A stretch of 64,000 bases of DNA. It comes from Limnobaculum eriocheiris. GTDB lineage: Bacteria > Pseudomonadota > Gammaproteobacteria > Enterobacterales > Enterobacteriaceae. The position numbers and the translations under genes are program-made. Positions 59,674 through 64,000 of the stretch are shown here, one piece after another. Position 1 is the stretch's first letter. Each line of letters begins with the position of its first letter. The stretch is taken from the NCBI RefSeq assembly GCF_021010575.1, contig NZ_JAJNAG010000001.1, forward strand, positions 181,903 through 245,902. The letters are read 5' to 3'. The notes below the pieces were generated by a model. The model saw nothing but the letters and a program-made list of their open reading frames with translations, was not told where the DNA came from and made no database searches.

Positions 59674-61017
59674 GTGAGTACTCTGTCACTCGATTTCTCT
59701 CAAAATGAGTTTCAGCCTCTGGCCGCACGTATGCGGCCCCGGACGCTGGCCGAATATATTGGTCAGCGTCATTTGCTTTCGAGCGGTAAGCCATTACCGC
59801 GGGCGATAGAGGCCGGGCACTTGCACTCAATGATCCTTTGGGGGCCGCCAGGCACGGGAAAAACCACGCTGGCTGAAATCATCGGTCATTATGGCAATGC
59901 GGATATTGAACGGATATCCGCGGTGACTTCCGGTATTAAAGAGATTCGTGAATCTATTGAACGGGCGCGCAACAATCGCGATGCCGGCAGACGAACTATT
60001 CTGTTTGTTGATGAAGTCCATCGTTTTAATAAAAGCCAACAGGATGCCTTTCTACCCCATATAGAAGACGGCACTATCACTTTTATTGGCGCAACTACTG
60101 AAAACCCTTCGTTTGAATTAAATTCGGCTCTGTTATCCAGGGCAAGAGTCTATTTGCTGAAGTCTTTGGAAAGCGGCGATATTGAGCAGGTTCTGTTACA
60201 GGCAATGGGCGATGAAGCGCGGGGATATGGGAAGCAGAATATTGTGTTACCCGATGAAACCCGACGTATGTTGTCTGAATTGGTAAGTGGTGATGCCCGC
60301 CGTGCACTGAATAGCCTTGAAATGATGGCCGATATGGCCGAGATTTCTGCTGATGGTCAACGGATTTTAACGCCTGAATTGCTAAAAGAGATTTCCGGTG
60401 AACGCAGTGCTCGTTTTGATAATAAGGGTGACCGCTATTACGATCTTATTTCGGCACTGCATAAATCTGTGCGAGGGTCGGCACCCGATGCTGCGCTTTA
60501 CTGGTATGCGCGAATTATCACTGCCGGTGGCGATCCGTTGTATGTTGCCCGTCGTTTGCTGGCGATTGCTTCGGAAGATGTTGGTAACGCAGATCCTCGT
60601 GGTATGCAGGTTGCAATTGCTGCCTGGGATTGCTTTACCCGCGTAGGGCCTGCCGAAGGCGAGAGAGCTATCGCACAGGCGATCGTTTATCTGGCTTGTG
60701 CACCAAAAAGTAATGCGGTGTATAAAGCGTTTAAAGCAGCCATGCAGGATGCCCAACACCAGAAAGATTTTGATGTACCTGAGCACTTGCGAAATGCCCC
60801 AACTAAACTGATGAAAGAGATGGGGCTTGGCGCAGAGTACCGTTATGCACATGACGAACCAAACGCCTACGCGGCAGGAGAGAATTACTTCCCGCCGGAA
60901 ATGGCTGGCCAGCGTTATTATTTTCCTGAGCCGCGTGGTTTAGAAACCAAGATTGCAGCAAAGCTTAGTTGGTTGACTGAGCAGGATCAAAATAGCACCA
61001 TAAAACGCTACCGTTAG
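59674..61017 (+). CDS. rarA: Replication-associated recombination protein RarA
   Basis: A 447-residue AAA+ ATPase, the same length as E. coli RarA/MgsA. GTG start 7 nt after lolA, implying co-translation. Walker [10 protein letters not shown] near residue 53, Walker [21 protein letters not shown], and the tetramerisation domain with [20 protein letters not shown]. It acts at stalled forks and binds SSB. Confidence 0.96.
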   Translation: MSTLSLDFSQNEFQPLAARMRPRTLAEYIGQRHLLSSGKPLPRAIEAGHLHSMILWGPPGTGKTTLAEIIGHYGNADIERISAVTSGIKEIRESIERARNNRDAGRRTILFVDEVHRFNKSQQDAFLPHIEDGTITFIGATTENPSFELNSALLSRARVYLLKSLESGDIEQVLLQAMGDEARGYGKQNIVLPDETRRMLSELVSGDARRALNSLEMMADMAEISADGQRILTPELLKEISGERSARFDNKGDRYYDLISALHKSVRGSAPDAALYWYARIITAGGDPLYVARRLLAIASEDVGNADPRGMQVAIAAWDCFTRVGPAEGERAIAQAIVYLACAPKSNAVYKAFKAAMQDAQHQKDFDVPEHLRNAPTKLMKEMGLGAEYRYAHDEPNAYAAGENYFPPEMAGQRYYFPEPRGLETKIAAKLSWLTEQDQNSTIKRYR

Positions 61018-61034
61018 CCTGTTGGTTGCGGTAA

Positions 61035-62414
<1,380 letters not shown>

Positions 62415-62435
62415 TCGTTTTTCAGTTAATCAGAT

Positions 62436-62461
62436 AGCCTCGGTTTATCCGGGGCTTTTTT
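62436..62461 (+). terminator. Terminator of serS
   Basis: AGCCTCGG/CCGGGGCT, 8 bp (one T-G pair), loop TTTAT, followed by T5-6. Confidence 0.9.
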
Positions 62462-63135
62462 ATGTGGCTAATATTTATGCAGTATAAATGCGATCTTATT
62501 CATTTGGACACAGATTAGAAGCTAAAAAAAGGATCATATACCGAATCAAAGTAAGCAGTGATTATCTTTTTCCAGGATGAATAAAAAGAAAAACGGGTAT
62601 TCAGTTTATCAAGTATTAATTTTTCTCAGCCATCAGGATTATTAACTGATTAATGGTTGAATAAAATAAGTTATATAAAAATTCTTAATGAATTGAAGGC
62701 TTTTATTTTTAATAACACTTTTAATTCATTGTTTTTCTATTATTAAATTCTTTTATTAAATAAGAATTATTTCCATTTGACAGATAATATTCTATATAAA
62801 ACATAGTGTTGGATTGTTGATTTCTTATGTGAATATAATGTTATAGCACGGCGGTTATTTCTTTTAATTGAAGTGATAACTATTTTAATACAGCGATAAT
62901 TGATTGAGCTCAACAATTGTTGGTGATGTTAACGTAGTATGTTAGTCGATAAATTAGGTAGGATCTTGTGTGTGAAATGGATGCAGATACCTTCATTAAA
63001 TAAGTTATTACTTATTCAGTCTGACTTTTTATTCCTGATATTAGATATTGCTGACTACCTTTTATATTTACTTTTCCCACAGAGAAGCAATTTAACAGAA
63101 ACCCATAATCTAACGATAAAATAACAGGTGATTTT
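62462..63135. other. Long AT-rich region upstream of dmsA
   Basis: 674 bp without a gene. Most is very AT-rich. It contains the FNR-like site at 62900-62913 and presumably the dmsA promoter. A 61-codon ORF at 62939-63124 lacks a ribosome site and similarity. Confidence 0.6.
62900..62913 (+). promoter_or_regulatory. FNR-like site upstream of dmsA
   Basis: TTGATTGAGCTCAA matches TTGAT-N4-ATCAA with one mismatch, 223 nt before the dmsA ATG. dmsABC is FNR-activated in E. coli. Confidence 0.6.
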
Positions 63136-63891
63136 ATGAGCCTTGACGATCAGAAAAATCCAGTATTGATGCCGGTAAGCCGACGTAAATTCGTGCAAAC
63201 CAGCGCATTGGGTGGCCTGGCAGTAGCGGCAGGTGCTGTAGTACTACCATTCGGCACTGCTAATGCAGAGGAAACTGTCAGTAATAGTGCAGCACCAGAG
63301 GCTAAAACCGTCTGGAGCGCCTGTACAGTGAACTGCGGTAGCCGTTGCCCATTGCGTATGCATGTAGTAAATGGCGAAATTAAGTATGTTGAGACTGACA
63401 ATACCGGTGAGGATATCTATCAGGACCATCAGGTCAGAGCATGTCTGCGTGGTCGCTCAATGCGCCGTCGGGTCTATAACCCGGACCGTTTAAAATACCC
63501 AATGAAACGTGTTGGTAAGCGTGGTGAAGGTAAGTTTAAACGTATTACCTGGGAAGAAGCCTATGACGAAATTGCCAATAACCTAAAGCGTATTATTAAA
63601 GATTACGGTAACGAAGCGGTTTATCTGCAATATGCAACCGGAACATTGGGTGGAACGGTAACTCGTTCATGGCCACCGGGAACCTCATTAATTGCCCGCC
63701 TGATGAACTGTTGTGGTGGTTATCTGAATCACTATAACACTTATAGTACTGCCCAAATTACAACTGGCCTGAGTTATACCTATGGTGGTGGCTCCGGCAA
63801 CAGTATTTCTGATATTGAAAATACCAAACTGGTGGTGATGTTTGGTAATAACCCGGCAGAAACCCGCTTTGCGCTGAGGAATCCCCAGTAA
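63136..63891 (+). pseudogene. dmsA: Dimethyl sulfoxide reductase catalytic subunit, interrupted by an IS
   Basis: The first about 244 codons are a normal DmsA: a twin-arginine signal SRRKFV (R16, R17) with TANA cleavage, [4Fe-4S] cysteines C63, C67, C71 and C103, and RSWPPGTSLIARLMNCCGG. E. coli DmsA has about 800 residues. After NNPAETR the reading frame enters CTGAGGAATCCCC, the tip of an IS10-like element, and stops seven codons later. The AGGTGA ribosome site and promoter are intact, so the loss is recent. The rest of dmsA presumably lies beyond the IS, outside the window. Confidence 0.9.
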
Positions 63892-63908
63892 TGAGCAGGT
63901 AAAAAAAG

Positions 63909-63974
63909 ACAGGCATAGAGTTTTGTGATCTACTGATTGTGCTATCAATTCAATGAGATCACCTCTATGCCTGT
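63909..63974 (+). repeat. Long fold-back covering transposase start codon
   Basis: ACAGGCATAGAG (63909-63920) pairs perfectly with CTCTATGCCTGT (63963-63974), and GTGATCT (63925-63931) with AGATCAC (63956-63962). The two helices stack with a 4-nt bulge. The ATG is in the 3' arm. Confidence 0.9.
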
Positions 63975-64000
63975 TTACCAAGTATGTCAGAAGTTTTTCC
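63967..64000 (+). CDS. IS4-family transposase, N-terminus (partial)
   Basis: ATG at 63967 opens MPVYQVCQKFF, still open at the window end. Eleven codons are too few for a family call on their own. The assignment rests on position within the IS10-like element, where the transposase starts about 100 bp from the end. The start codon lies inside the 3' arm of a long inverted repeat. Confidence 0.6.
   Translation, partial: MPVYQVCQKFF

Larger units (their letters stand above)
63874..64000 (+). mobile_element. IS10-like (IS4 family) insertion sequence, left end
   Basis: The junction begins CTGAGGAATCCCC, close to the IS10 end CTGAGAGATCCCC. The nine bases before it, CGCTTTGCG (63865-63873), fit the IS10 target consensus NGCTNAGCN at all but one position and are the expected 9-bp target duplication. 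The element reads in the same direction as dmsA and continues past the window edge. Two GATC sites occur at 63927-63930 and 63957-63960, fitting Dam control known for IS10. Confidence 0.85.

Noticed and set aside
62939-63124. 61-codon ORF upstream of dmsA
   Set aside because: AT-rich region, no ribosome site, no recognisable similarity.

Overview
The window reads as ordinary chromosome of an Enterobacterales bacterium. The housekeeping genes (nfo, lysP, metG, mrp, dcd, asmA, gnd, ptsG, hcp/hcr, clpS/clpA, infA, aat, cydDC, trxB, lrp, ftsK, lolA, rarA, serS, dmsA) encode proteins that look like E. coli or Yersinia proteins along their whole length. Gene order is a rearranged and thinned version of the E. 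coli order. Modest GC and the missing E. coli neighbours would fit a deep-branching family such as Budviciaceae (Budvicia, Pragia, Limnobaculum), but that placement is inference.

Layout. 1-5 kb: the 3' end of fruK, then nfo, yeiH, yeiE and lysP. 5-10 kb: two small lipoprotein genes (the second a Sel1-repeat protein), then a Fur-box-controlled iron-type ABC importer of three genes. 10-18 kb: metG, mrp, dcd, asmA and yegH. 18-24 kb: gnd, yeeX, a 35-codon small gene, ptsG, a 1 kb gene-free structured stretch and an EamA permease. 24.5-27.7 kb: two near-identical tRNA-Asn units flanking a membrane-bound GGDEF-EAL protein. 27.8-36 kb: the accessory part, with a YbjP-like lipoprotein, a decayed segment, a divergent Hha/YmoA-like protein, a YqhD-like aldehyde reductase, a three-gene envelope operon (COG3014-type lipoprotein, LpoB-like lipoprotein, CsgG/FlgT-like secreted protein) and a minimal rhomboid protease. 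36-62 kb: amiD, ybjT, hcr, hcp, lysO, ybjD, clpS, clpA, infA, aat, a secreted phosphodiester-glycosidase-family protein, cydC, cydD, trxB, lrp, ftsK, lolA, rarA and serS. 63.1 kb to the end: dmsA, cut after about 244 codons by an IS10-like (IS4-family) element that runs off the window.

How the genes work together. Several belong to oxygen and nitrogen-oxide physiology: hcp/hcr with FNR and NsrR-like sites, cydDC for cytochrome bd assembly, trxB, and a dmsA with an FNR-like site. Proteostasis is represented by clpS/clpA and aat, which together serve the N-end rule. The envelope set is amiD, lolA, asmA, the LpoB-like operon and the lipoproteins. Lysine transport is covered by uptake (lysP) and export (lysO).

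The best candidates for undescribed biology are the COG3014/LpoB-like/CsgG-like operon, the 35-aa small protein beside ptsG, the structured ptsG upstream region, the tRNA-Asn duplication around a c-di-GMP phosphodiesterase, and the fold-back hairpin that covers the start codon of the IS transposase. No CRISPR array, prophage or recognisable defence island was seen.
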